Below, one piece after another: positions 7,161 through 13,752 of a stretch of 17,531 bases of DNA; positions within the stretch are counted from its first letter, which is position 1, and each line of letters starts with the position of its first letter. The position numbers and the translations under genes were made by a program. This DNA comes from an uncultured Acidobacteriota bacterium (GTDB lineage Bacteria; Acidobacteriota; JAAYUB01). The notes under the pieces are model-generated. The model was not told the DNA's origin. It saw only the letters and a list, made by a program, of their open reading frames with translations, and ran no database searches. The DNA lies in NCBI GenBank assembly GCA_937925645.1, contig CALAMB010000362.1:1-17531 (forward strand). The letters are read 5' to 3'.

Positions 7161-8288
7161 TTACCAGCCCTGCAGGAATCCGCCGTCGAACCAGTCCCAC
7201 AACAGGTACATGACCAGTTGGGTTCGGCGCGGCCCGGTGTCGGTGACGGGCAGACGGAGCCCCACGTTGAACAGGATGTGCTGCCGCTGGCTCAGCGACA
7301 CCTGCAGCTGGGGGACCACGTCCCAGTCGGTGGATTTGCCGTCCGCCAGCTCCCGGGAACCGAGGAACTCGACCATCGGGGTCCAGCTCCGGCCACTGAT
7401 CCCCTGGGTGAAGGTCTTGCCGAGAGCGGTCCTCCAAAAGGCCTCATTATCGGCCTGGTCATCGATGGGGAACCCGAACCCGCCTTGGAATTGGATGAAA
7501 CTGTCAGCCGGCAGCGCCTGGCCGAAGGTGACGAACGGCTCCACGGTGAAGCAGCCGCTGCCGAAGCCCCTGGCCTCGCTGCCGGTGGGGAACACCAGCT
7601 CGCCCGTGAGGCTGACGATGGTCCCGGTCCGCCAGTTGGCGGCCAGCACCCGCTTGAAGGCGAACGCCATGTCGCCGAGGCCGCCCTGCCAGCTGCCGTC
7701 CGCCCGGTCGTGGGCGGCGAAGGGGAACACCAGCTCGATCTGGTTCCGGTCGCCGAACCGTTTCTCGTAGATCACCTTGCTGGCGACGGCGCCGTCTCCC
7801 TCGAGCGCCACCGATGACACCACCAGGAGCTCGTCTTCGGGGAAGGCCTTTTCGGTGATCAGCGCCTTGGGGAAGTTCAGCTCGCCGCGGGGCCAGGATG
7901 TCTCCGCGCAGAAGGTGCGGACGTGGTTGAGCGCCAACTGGATCTCGTCGCCGGACAGCGCATCGCCGAACGCCGGCATGGTGCGGTGGAACGCCCGGGC
8001 GGGGCCGCCCTCATGCATCACTGCGGCCCAGTCCGAATCAGGCTCGCGGGGGGCGAACTGGCAGTCGGTGAAGTCGGGCAAAGGGACGGGCAGGAGGAGT
8101 TGATCCGCCGGGACGCCCCGGCCGTCAATCCCGTGACAGTGGGAGCAGGCCGCGAGATAGATCTGCTCACCCGTCCGCGGCGCCGTTCCGCCGGCGGCCT
8201 GGACCGTTGCGGGCAGAACGAGCAGGAGCGCGGCGAGGCCGAGCGCCGTCGTCCCCGGTCGCGTCATGATGCGGGATGGTCTGTTCAT
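7161..8288 (-). CDS. Cytochrome c domain fused to an outer-membrane beta-barrel
   Basis: 375 aa from the ATG at 8288, which has GGAG six bases upstream and begins a signal peptide (core LGLAALLLVLPATVQA). Residues 37-130 are a class I cytochrome c: GEQIYLAACSHCHGIDGRG with heme site Cys48-Cys51-His52 and a probable Met104 axial ligand in TMPAFGDALSGDEI. From about residue 140 to the end the chain is a series of amphipathic beta-strands (DELLVVSSVALEGDG; RTGTIVSLTGELVFPTGSEA; DWDVVPQLQVSLSQRQHILF) and stops with WFDGGFLQGW, an aromatic terminus typical of barrel insertion signals. The barrel part resembles the transporter/MetA-pathway-of-phenol-degradation-like proteins. Inference: the heme domain sits on the periplasmic side of an outer-membrane barrel and passes electrons with the pentaheme cytochrome encoded 11 nt downstream. 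A plain solute channel with a redox sensor domain is an alternative. Confidence 0.85.
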   Translation of the reverse strand: MNRPSRIMTRPGTTALGLAALLLVLPATVQAAGGTAPRTGEQIYLAACSHCHGIDGRGVPADQLLLPVPLPDFTDCQFAPREPDSDWAAVMHEGGPARAFHRTMPAFGDALSGDEIQLALNHVRTFCAETSWPRGELNFPKALITEKAFPEDELLVVSSVALEGDGAVASKVIYEKRFGDRNQIELVFPFAAHDRADGSWQGGLGDMAFAFKRVLAANWRTGTIVSLTGELVFPTGSEARGFGSGCFTVEPFVTFGQALPADSFIQFQGGFGFPIDDQADNEAFWRTALGKTFTQGISGRSWTPMVEFLGSRELADGKSTDWDVVPQLQVSLSQRQHILFNVGLRLPVTDTGPRRTQLVMYLLWDWFDGGFLQGW

Positions 8289-8307
8289 ATGTTTCTCCAG
8301 GTGAGAT

Positions 8308-8655
8308 TCATCTGGGACATGCACGCCGGCCGGCCAGATCGTCCAGCCCGCGGGGTATGAGCAGCACGCCGTACGCGACCCACAGCCCGAGGGCCAGGCC
8401 GATCATTCCGAATGACAGCTCGATGGCAGCCAGCAACGGGGCTGACGGGGCGGCGGCGGGCAGGATGAGCCGGTTGAGGACGGTCTGGAGGATGATGCGC
8501 AACGCCAGCAGGAAGAAGCCCAGTCCCAGCACCCGTCCGCTCCGCGTGGCCCGCAGCCGGACGAGGGCGATCCAGGCCAGGAGCAGGTAGAGCAGCACCC
8601 AGAGACCCGCGTCCACCAGGTAGAGGTTGCGGACCATGGAATCCGGATCAGCCAT
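8308..8655 (-). CDS. Small integral membrane protein, three or four helices
   Basis: 115 aa, family not recognised. Hydrophobic helices lie at about residues 11-32 (LYLVDAGLWVLLYLLLAWIALV), 42-65 and 74-101; the last is long enough to be two short helices or one tilted one. Charged residues between them are mostly Arg. There is no heme, iron-sulfur or quinone motif that can be named. The start overlaps the end of the preceding gene by eight bases (stop at 8648-8650), and the gene ends 19 nt before the cytochrome-barrel gene, so it belongs to that operon. By position it may be an inner-membrane anchor or part of a quinone-facing complex, but the sequence does not show this. Confidence 0.75.
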   Translation of the reverse strand: MADPDSMVRNLYLVDAGLWVLLYLLLAWIALVRLRATRSGRVLGLGFFLLALRIILQTVLNRLILPAAAPSAPLLAAIELSFGMIGLALGLWVAYGVLLIPRGLDDLAGRRACPR

Positions 8656-8986
8656 GGTTCACCCCGGTTTGTGTGACCGGCCGGAACGGGCGGGTCAGGC
8701 GGAAGAGCGCCAGCGCGATCAGCCCGCCGGCCAGGATTCCGATCGCATCGATGCCCAGACCGGACCAGGCCGCGAACAGCCCGAACGACAGCATCTGGGC
8801 CACGGCCAGCTGGCCGAAGTCCCGCAGCAGCCAGCCGCACCAGCCGGCAAACAGCAGCCAGGCGGCCCACGGGCGGCGCCGGCGGCGGGTGCAGATCACC
8901 GCCGCGACCAGGGCCGCCAGGACGCCGGCGGCCTGGCCGCACACGGCCAGGATCTGGCTGGCTTGATACGCCGTATCCATTCGCAT
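8648..8986 (-). CDS. Small integral membrane protein, first gene of the cytochrome operon
   Basis: 112 aa, family not recognised. Hydrophobic helices lie at about residues 12-32 (ILAVCGQAAGVLAALVAAVIC), 40-58 (WAAWLLFAGWCGWLLRDFG) and 62-96 (two segments), with a basic RRRRR loop after the first helix that should stay in the cytoplasm. The layout resembles that of the next gene product, and the two may form a heteromer. The ATG at 8986 has GGAG seven bases upstream; an ATG two codons further in is less well placed. Its own promoter lies about 90 bases upstream. Confidence 0.75.
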   Translation of the reverse strand: MRMDTAYQASQILAVCGQAAGVLAALVAAVICTRRRRRPWAAWLLFAGWCGWLLRDFGQLAVAQMLSFGLFAAWSGLGIDAIGILAGGLIALALFRLTRPFRPVTQTGVNHG

Positions 8987-9074
8987 GCAAACACTCCGTT
9001 TGGCGCGACGAACACGGCGGGTGGCCGGTCGGCGCGGCAGATCAGATTATTGAAACCGAATGCTGACAGGAAAC

Positions 9075-9104
9075 ATTATAACCGTGCCGGGAAGTCCGGA
9101 CCAA
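9075..9104 (-). promoter_or_regulatory. Promoter of the cytochrome operon
   Basis: On the minus strand TTGGTC (9099-9104), an 18-base spacer and a perfect TATAAT (9075-9080) lie right after the stop of the receptor gene. Transcription would begin near 9068, giving a leader of about 80 nt before the ATG at 8986. No terminator separates it from the receptor gene, so read-through from there is also possible. Confidence 0.65.
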
Positions 9105-9134
9105 GCGGAATCAACGGTGCGGACGACGCGGACC

Positions 9135-10982
9135 CTATGGCGCGGCCAGCGGCAGTTCCACCCGCAGGCCGGCATAGGCGGCGCGGCCGGGCATGGGCAC
9201 GCCGTGAATTTCCTGGTAGGATTCCCCCAGCAGGTTTTCCCCCCGGACGTATAGTTCGAAGACACGCCAGCGCCGCGCCGCCTGCGCCGCCAGCAGCGTG
9301 TACCGCTCGCCGACGCCGGCCCGGACCTTGTGGTGCATCGAGACACTCCAGGTCGCGCCGGCGCCCCACGTTCCGGCCAGCTGGGCCGACAGGTGGTGCC
9401 GGCAGTAATCCAACGCGTACTTCGACTCGTATGCCGCCGCCTCGCCGTAAGCCAGGTCGTTGAACGCGTACCCGGCCTGGAGCCGGAGCCGCTCGCCCAG
9501 CGGCACCGTGGCCTGGACGGCGCCGCCGGCGACGGTGGCCCGCCCCACGTTGGCGGCCCGCCATGGGTCGGCGGGCGCGGCGCGGATCCAATCGATCATT
9601 TCGTCGTCCCAGCGGATGAAGATCGTTGCCGATACGCACGTCCCGGAGGCCCCGTACCAGTCCACGCCTCCCTCCAGCGTCACCGCCCGCTCCGGCGCGA
9701 GGTCCGGATTTCCCATGTTGGCCGGGCTCCAGTAGTACCGCTCCGTGAAGGAAGGGGTGCGGAACGCCTTGCCGGCGAAGGCCCGCAGCTTCCAGTTCCC
9801 GGCGGGCAGCCAGGCCACGCCCAGCCCCGGCGTCCAGACCGTCCCGTAGCCGGTGAAATGGTCCACCCGCACCGTGCCCTGCACAATGTACGGGGGGGCG
9901 GGGAGCCATTGCACCTCCAGCATGCCGGCGGCCTGGCCGGCGCTGTGGTCGCCCAGTCGGCCGCTCGCCAGCGCGGCATGCCGCAGTTCCAGGCCGGCCG
10001 TGCAGCGCCAGCGCGGCGTGTCGGCGGCCACGCTGTGCACCTGGAACTGCACGGTTCTATTGTCGTGGCGGTTTCGGTAAAGCTCCGGGTGGTCCCGCAC
10101 CAGGATGTAGTCGTCCTCGTGCAGCCGCCACGCCAGGTCCACCCGGGTGGGCACTGAGCGGAACGGACCGCCGGTCAGCGCGTTGCGCCAGAATAACCCG
10201 TGGCTCCGGGTGTGCTCCCAGGACGGATAGGGGCCGTAGAAACCCTGCGCGCCGAACGCGTTGTCGAGGTGTCCGTAGGCCAGCGCCGTCTCGCCCAGCC
10301 GGTGCGGCTGGGTGAAGCCGACCCAAACTTGGCCGAGCCGGTAGTCCCGGTTGGCCGTGAACCCGTCGCTGCGGCTCAGCCCGGCGTACACCTGCGCGAA
10401 GCCGCTTCCCAGACGGGCGGATCCGGCCACCGACGCGCCCGTGCTGCCGAAGGACCCGCCGGAGACCTCCAGGCGGACGCGGTCCGGCCCGGTCCGCCGG
10501 GTGATGATGTTCACCACCCCGCCCACCGCGTCGGCGCCGAAAAAGACCGAGTTCGAGCCGGTCTGGATCTCCACCCGTTCGATCAGTTCCGGGGGCACCG
10601 GGAGTTCCATGTTGAAATGGGCCGTCTGCGGGTCGTTCCAGCGCACGCCGTCGATGCACACGACCACGCCCGCGGCGTTGGAGCCGCGCAGGTGGATGTC
10701 GCCGAACAATCCGCCGGCCACCGCCGGCTGGAAATCCACCGCCGCCGCCAGGGCCAGGACGTCGGTCACCCGCCGAACCGGCCACCGGCGCAACGTGTCG
10801 CCCGGAATGACCGTCACGTCGCGGGTGGCCTGGTCCAGTTCCGCCGGCACCAGCGAGGCCGAGACGATCACCGTGTCGCGGATTGCCGGTGGGATCGGGT
10901 CGTCCGCGGGCGGCGGGCTCGCGCACCAGGCCGGCGACGCGATCGCCAGCAGCAGCATGAGGGAACGTGCGGCGCGGTTCAT
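9135..10982 (-). CDS. BtuB-like TonB-dependent outer-membrane receptor
   Basis: 615 aa, matching the length of vitamin B12 receptor BtuB (about 614). The start at 10982 gives a signal peptide (MNRAARSLMLLLAIASPAWCA). A TonB box follows at residues 36-42 (DTVIVSA, compare DTLVVTA in BtuB). The plug domain spans about 50-163 with DIHLRGSNAAGVVVCIDGVRWND, then ELIERVEIQTGSNSVFFGADAVGGVVNIITRR. The rest is a 22-strand-type barrel (for example GKAFRTPSFTERYYW; NPDLAPERAVTLEGG; LRAFAGKAF). The substrate is uncertain: cobalamin is the closest reading, but the group also includes siderophore and other receptors, and no B12 riboswitch was found upstream. The C-terminus ends in PLAAP without the usual final aromatic residue. 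The frame stays open for 83 codons upstream of 10982, but that part is R/S-rich, runs through the divergent promoter into the plus-strand gene and is not coding. Confidence 0.92.
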   Translation of the reverse strand: MNRAARSLMLLLAIASPAWCASPPPADDPIPPAIRDTVIVSASLVPAELDQATRDVTVIPGDTLRRWPVRRVTDVLALAAAVDFQPAVAGGLFGDIHLRGSNAAGVVVCIDGVRWNDPQTAHFNMELPVPPELIERVEIQTGSNSVFFGADAVGGVVNIITRRTGPDRVRLEVSGGSFGSTGASVAGSARLGSGFAQVYAGLSRSDGFTANRDYRLGQVWVGFTQPHRLGETALAYGHLDNAFGAQGFYGPYPSWEHTRSHGLFWRNALTGGPFRSVPTRVDLAWRLHEDDYILVRDHPELYRNRHDNRTVQFQVHSVAADTPRWRCTAGLELRHAALASGRLGDHSAGQAAGMLEVQWLPAPPYIVQGTVRVDHFTGYGTVWTPGLGVAWLPAGNWKLRAFAGKAFRTPSFTERYYWSPANMGNPDLAPERAVTLEGGVDWYGASGTCVSATIFIRWDDEMIDWIRAAPADPWRAANVGRATVAGGAVQATVPLGERLRLQAGYAFNDLAYGEAAAYESKYALDYCRHHLSAQLAGTWGAGATWSVSMHHKVRAGVGERYTLLAAQAARRWRVFELYVRGENLLGESYQEIHGVPMPGRAAYAGLRVELPLAAP

Positions 10983-10992
10983 AAAGGGCGGC

Positions 10993-11001
10993 ATTATAGC
11001 A
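10993..11001 (-). promoter_or_regulatory. Extended -10 promoter of the receptor gene
   Basis: The minus strand reads TGCTATAAT, a perfect -10 with the TGn extension; no -35 match is present at 15-18 bases. The receptor ATG is only ten bases past the -10, and no Shine-Dalgarno sequence lies between (GCCGCCCTTT). If used, the mRNA would be leaderless or nearly so. Confidence 0.55.
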
Positions 11002-11027
11002 CGCAGCCATCCAAATCGGGGCGGGCG

Positions 11028-11056
11028 TTGCATTGGCTCGCGTGTTCCGGTATCAT
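11028..11056 (+). promoter_or_regulatory. Promoter of the small-protein/lipoprotein operon
   Basis: TTGCAT (11028-11033), a 17-base spacer and TATCAT (11051-11056) form a plausible sigma70 promoter on the plus strand. Transcription would begin near 11063, about 23 bases before the ATG at 11086, leaving room for the GAGAGG ribosome binding site at 11071-11076. Confidence 0.6.
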
Positions 11057-11085
11057 GAGCGTAGTATTCCGAGAGGCGGGTGCCC

Positions 11086-11298
11086 ATGCGGGATCTCCGG
11101 GTGATTGAGGACGCCGTGCGGGAGTTCGAGAGCCGGGGCGGCCGGTTTCTTTCGGCCGTCCATGTGGACGGCCGCCGCCTGCAGGGCGAGTTCGCCGGAC
11201 TGGCGGACACGCCCAACGGTCGCCAGCTCATCCTGAAGCCGCCGCACGGGCGCGAAATCCGCCTCTACTACGCCATGATCCGGCGCCTCGAGGGCTGA
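11086..11298 (+). CDS. Small uncharacterised protein, 70 aa
   Basis: Family not recognised. The chain begins MRDLRVIEDAVREFESRGG, a likely amphipathic helix, followed by beta-strand-like segments (RFLSAVHVDGRRLQGEFAGL; RQLILKPPHGREIRLYYAMI). No signal peptide or membrane segment is seen, so it is probably cytoplasmic; the many Arg/Lys residues would allow nucleic-acid binding but do not prove it. The ATG at 11086 is preferred over a GTG two codons earlier because GAGAGG is nine bases away from the ATG and only three from the GTG. It precedes the lipoprotein gene by 31 bases and shares its promoter. Confidence 0.65.
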   Translation: MRDLRVIEDAVREFESRGGRFLSAVHVDGRRLQGEFAGLADTPNGRQLILKPPHGREIRLYYAMIRRLEG

Positions 11299-11329
11299 GC
11301 CCGGCGTCGCCGGCGGGAGCCCTCGCCGC

Positions 11330-12079
11330 ATGACCCATTCTCCATCCACTCCGTACCTGGCCGCCGGCGCGATACTTGCGCTGGTCGCCGTGTTGCTGGC
11401 CGCCTGCGGCCAGCCGCCCGCAACGACCGGGGTCCGGCCGGAGGAGCGGAACGGTCCGCCCGCCGGAGCCCGGCTGCTGTTCACCTGGGAGGGACTGGTG
11501 GACGGCCGGGATCTGCTCAAGTTTCGCGGCGAGCGGTGCCTGGTGGAACACGTGCGGGATCGCGAGATCCAGTCCATGCGGTTTCAGTCTATCCAGCCAT
11601 TGGATCCCTGGGTGTTTCCGGTGATCGTCGTGCGGGAATCGGGCCGGGGCAAGGTTGAGGTCATCCGGCAGGGTGACCGGTGGAACGCATTCACCCTGGT
11701 GGTCCGGGTGGACGATCTGGAGATCGGCGGCGCCGGACGCCTCCGGTTTTCTGCCTACCAGGGGAAGCGGGAACGGGGCGGGCAGCCGATCCTGTCGGTG
11801 TACGCCGAGGTGGACGACGAGGCCCGGCTGGAGATCGCCGGCGCCACGCTCCGCGCCCAACCCGCGGGCGGCGCCGGCGTCCGCGATCTCAAGTACATGT
11901 TCCGGGATCCCGCGGGTTTGGAACCGGGCGGCGCCTACCGGCTGCGGCAGGTCCACGGGCGCGGGGAGACGGCGCTGGAAGGGGACGGATCGGCCGGCGA
12001 CCCGTACCGGATTGTCATTCGCGACAAGGCGGCGGGCAGTTCCCTGTACGTGCTGGAGCTGGATTCGGCCGGCCGGTAG
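11330..12079 (+). CDS. Predicted lipoprotein of unknown function
   Basis: 249 aa. The N-terminus is a lipoprotein signal: hydrophobic core YLAAGAILALVAVLLAAC with lipobox LAAC and the lipidated Cys26, followed by a flexible P/G-rich stretch. The rest (about 48-249) looks all-beta, with repeated stretches around FTWEGLVDGRDLLKFRGE, FTLVVRVDDLEIGGAGRLRF and YRIVIRDKAAGSSLYVLELD; no catalytic motif is visible and I do not recognise the family. Residue 27 is Gly, not Asp, so there is no classical inner-membrane retention signal and an outer-membrane location is possible. GGGAG lies ten bases before the ATG. The gene converges with thiC, and its stop codon lies in the loop of the terminator hairpin. 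Confidence 0.85.
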   Translation: MTHSPSTPYLAAGAILALVAVLLAACGQPPATTGVRPEERNGPPAGARLLFTWEGLVDGRDLLKFRGERCLVEHVRDREIQSMRFQSIQPLDPWVFPVIVVRESGRGKVEVIRQGDRWNAFTLVVRVDDLEIGGAGRLRFSAYQGKRERGGQPILSVYAEVDDEARLEIAGATLRAQPAGGAGVRDLKYMFRDPAGLEPGGAYRLRQVHGRGETALEGDGSAGDPYRIVIRDKAAGSSLYVLELDSAGR

Positions 12080-12105
12080 CGGCCGGCCGACGGGATTATT
12101 TTTTT
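12066..12105 (+). terminator. Terminator of the lipoprotein operon overlapping its stop codon
   Basis: CGGCCGGCCG (12066-12075) and its exact inverted copy (12080-12089) enclose GTAG, whose last three bases are the TAG stop codon. Nine bases later a run of seven T residues follows (12099-12105). The T-run is the antisense of the terminal Lys codons of thiC, so the convergent genes share the signal. The gap between stem and T-run is long for an intrinsic terminator, so efficiency is uncertain. Confidence 0.5.
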
Positions 12106-13400
12106 CGGGCGCGGAGGAGTTCCATCGCCTCCCGGCTCGTCTTGACCGCGCAGAACTCGCCGCACATGGTGCAGACCTCGTTCCGCCCCTTCGGGGGGCG
12201 CTCCCGCCGCATGCGCTCGGCCAGCTCCGGATCGAGGGCGTGGCGGAACTGACCCTCCCAATCCAGGTTCTTGCGGGCCACGCTCATGGCCCGGTCCGGG
12301 TCCATGGCGCCGGGCAGTCCCTTGGCGATATCCGCGGCGTGGGCGGCGATCTTGGAGGCGATCACGCCCAGGCGGACGTCCTCCGCGGTGGGCAGCCGCA
12401 GGTGCTCCGCCGGTGTCACGTAACACAGGAAGTCCGCGCCGTGCATGCCGGCCACCGCCCCGCCGATGGCCCCGGTGATGTGGTCGTAGCCGGGGGCGAT
12501 GTCGGTGACGAGCGGTCCGAGCACGTAAAACGGCGCGCCCTCGCACAGCGATTTTTCCAGGCGCATGTTTTCGGGGATCATCTGGAGGGGGACGTGGCCC
12601 GGTCCCTCGATCATCACCTGCACGCCGGCGGCGCGGGCCCGCCGCGTCAGTTCGCCCAGCACCAGCATCTCGCCGATCTGGGCGCGGTCGGTGGCGTCGG
12701 CCAGACAGCCCGGCCGAAGGCCGTCCCCGAGCGACAGGGTCATGTCGTGGCGGTGGCAGATCTCGAGCAGCCGGTCGAAGTGCTCGTAGAGCGGGTTTTC
12801 GCAGTCGTTGCAGATCATCCATTCCACCAGGAGCGAGCCGCCGCGGCTGACGATGTCCATCACCCGGCCCTGCCCGCGCAGCAGCTCCACCACCGCGCGG
12901 GTGGCGCCGCAGTGGACGGTGATGAAGTCCACGCCGTCGCGGCCGTGATCGTCGATCACGGCGAACAGCTCGTCCGCGGTCATCTTGATGAACGACTGGT
13001 GCGCGTCGCGGGCCCGGACCGCCGCCTCGTAGATGGGCACGGTGCCCACCATGACGTCGGACGCGGCGATGATCCGCTCGCGGGTCAGCCGGATCCGGCG
13101 GCCGGTGCTCAGGTCCATGACGGCGTCGGCGCCGAAGCGGACGGCCACCTGCAGCTTGGCCAGCTCCTCGTCGATGTCGTCGTTATCCGGGGACGTGCCG
13201 AGGTTGGCGTTGACCTTGGTCCGCAGCCCCTCGCCGATGCCGGCGGGCCGGCGCAGGGATTTGGCGGCGTTTTGCGGGATGACGATCCGCCCTGACCGCA
13301 GACCGGCCAGGATGAAATCGAGATCCCGGGATTCGGCGGCGGCAATCGCCCGCAACGCGTCCGGCACGTCGCCGTGTTGTATCCGATCGATGAGGGTCAT
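12096..13400 (-). CDS. thiC: Phosphomethylpyrimidine synthase ThiC, short form
   Basis: 434 aa, the length of the short ThiC type that lacks the N-terminal extension of the E. coli enzyme (about 630 aa). This radical-SAM enzyme turns aminoimidazole ribotide into the HMP-P pyrimidine of thiamine. Recognisable stretches include KVNANLGTSPDN, DAVMDLSTG, HCGATRAVVELL, MICNDCENPLYEHFD, SLGDGLRPGCLADATD, MIEGPGHVPLQMIPENM and YDHITGAIGG. The C-terminal cluster site reads CTMCGEFC (Cys410, Cys413, Cys417), that is CX2CX3C. GGAG lies nine bases before the ATG. No TPP riboswitch is visible in the 69 bases upstream. It is the last gene of the minus-strand cluster starting with rnhB and converges with the lipoprotein gene. 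Confidence 0.96.
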   Translation of the reverse strand: MTLIDRIQHGDVPDALRAIAAAESRDLDFILAGLRSGRIVIPQNAAKSLRRPAGIGEGLRTKVNANLGTSPDNDDIDEELAKLQVAVRFGADAVMDLSTGRRIRLTRERIIAASDVMVGTVPIYEAAVRARDAHQSFIKMTADELFAVIDDHGRDGVDFITVHCGATRAVVELLRGQGRVMDIVSRGGSLLVEWMICNDCENPLYEHFDRLLEICHRHDMTLSLGDGLRPGCLADATDRAQIGEMLVLGELTRRARAAGVQVMIEGPGHVPLQMIPENMRLEKSLCEGAPFYVLGPLVTDIAPGYDHITGAIGGAVAGMHGADFLCYVTPAEHLRLPTAEDVRLGVIASKIAAHAADIAKGLPGAMDPDRAMSVARKNLDWEGQFRHALDPELAERMRRERPPKGRNEVCTMCGEFCAVKTSREAMELLRARKK

Positions 13401-13469
13401 GGTGATTCACTCCGTTTCAAGCAGGATGTGCCGGCCGGCGGGCGCGGCGTGACGGGGTCGCGCGGGAAA

Positions 13470-13742
13470 TCAGTCCGTGGGCGGGGTCTTTTTCCAGCGC
13501 CGATACCGGACGATCTCCTCGATCCCGATGAGAATGTTCAGAATGCCCAGGCCGGAAACGGCGCCGCGCAGGAACGGGTTGAGCAGGAAGGGGCGGGCGG
13601 CCGGAAAGTGGTAGAGCAGGTAATTGTTCTCCCAGATCCAGGAGATCCAGGGCATGACAATGAGCAGGGCGCCGACGTAGAAACAGTAGATCAGGTAGAC
13701 CGCAAAAAAATACTTGAACAGGAAACTGGATGAGCGCGGCAT
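13470..13742 (-). CDS. Small membrane protein, two helices
   Basis: 90 aa, family not recognised. A first membrane helix lies at about residues 10-30 (KYFFAVYLIYCFYVGALLIV); a second follows the aromatic loop IWENNYLLYHFPAARPFLL at about 57-77 (RGAVSGLGILNILIGIEEIV); the tail is basic (RYRRWKK). Both ends probably face the cytoplasm. The ATG lies 10 bases after the stop of the TPR gene with no Shine-Dalgarno sequence ahead (CCTCC is on the sense strand instead), so translation may depend on coupling to the TPR gene. A function cannot be stated. Confidence 0.8.
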   Translation of the reverse strand: MPRSSSFLFKYFFAVYLIYCFYVGALLIVMPWISWIWENNYLLYHFPAARPFLLNPFLRGAVSGLGILNILIGIEEIVRYRRWKKTPPTD

Positions 13743-13752
13743 GAGCTGGAGG

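Noticed and set aside
7150..7437. 95-residue N-terminal extension of the pentaheme cytochrome
   Set aside because: It lies within the C-terminal coding part of the cytochrome-barrel gene, is rich in Arg and Pro, and would bury the signal peptide; a good ribosome binding site supports 7149.
8987..9134. Possible small gene between the receptor and the cytochrome operon
   Set aside because: The stretch holds the promoter and leader; no frame with a ribosome binding site and meaningful length was found on either strand.
10983..11085. Cobalamin riboswitch ahead of the BtuB-like gene
   Set aside because: No B12-box-like sequence is visible, and the space to the divergent gene is about 100 bases, half of what such a riboswitch needs.
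10983..11231. 83-residue N-terminal extension of the TonB-dependent receptor
   Set aside because: It would place the signal peptide inside the protein, cross the divergent promoter region and overlap the start of the plus-strand 70-aa gene.
11655..13295. Plus-strand open frame of 546 codons across the lipoprotein and thiC
   Set aside because: It overlaps the lipoprotein gene in another frame and thiC on the other strand, crosses a terminator, and shows no family motif.
13401..13469. TPP riboswitch ahead of thiC
   Set aside because: The conserved CUGAGA and ACCUGA/GGAUAAUGCCAGCG-like elements were not found, and the gap is too short for the complete element.
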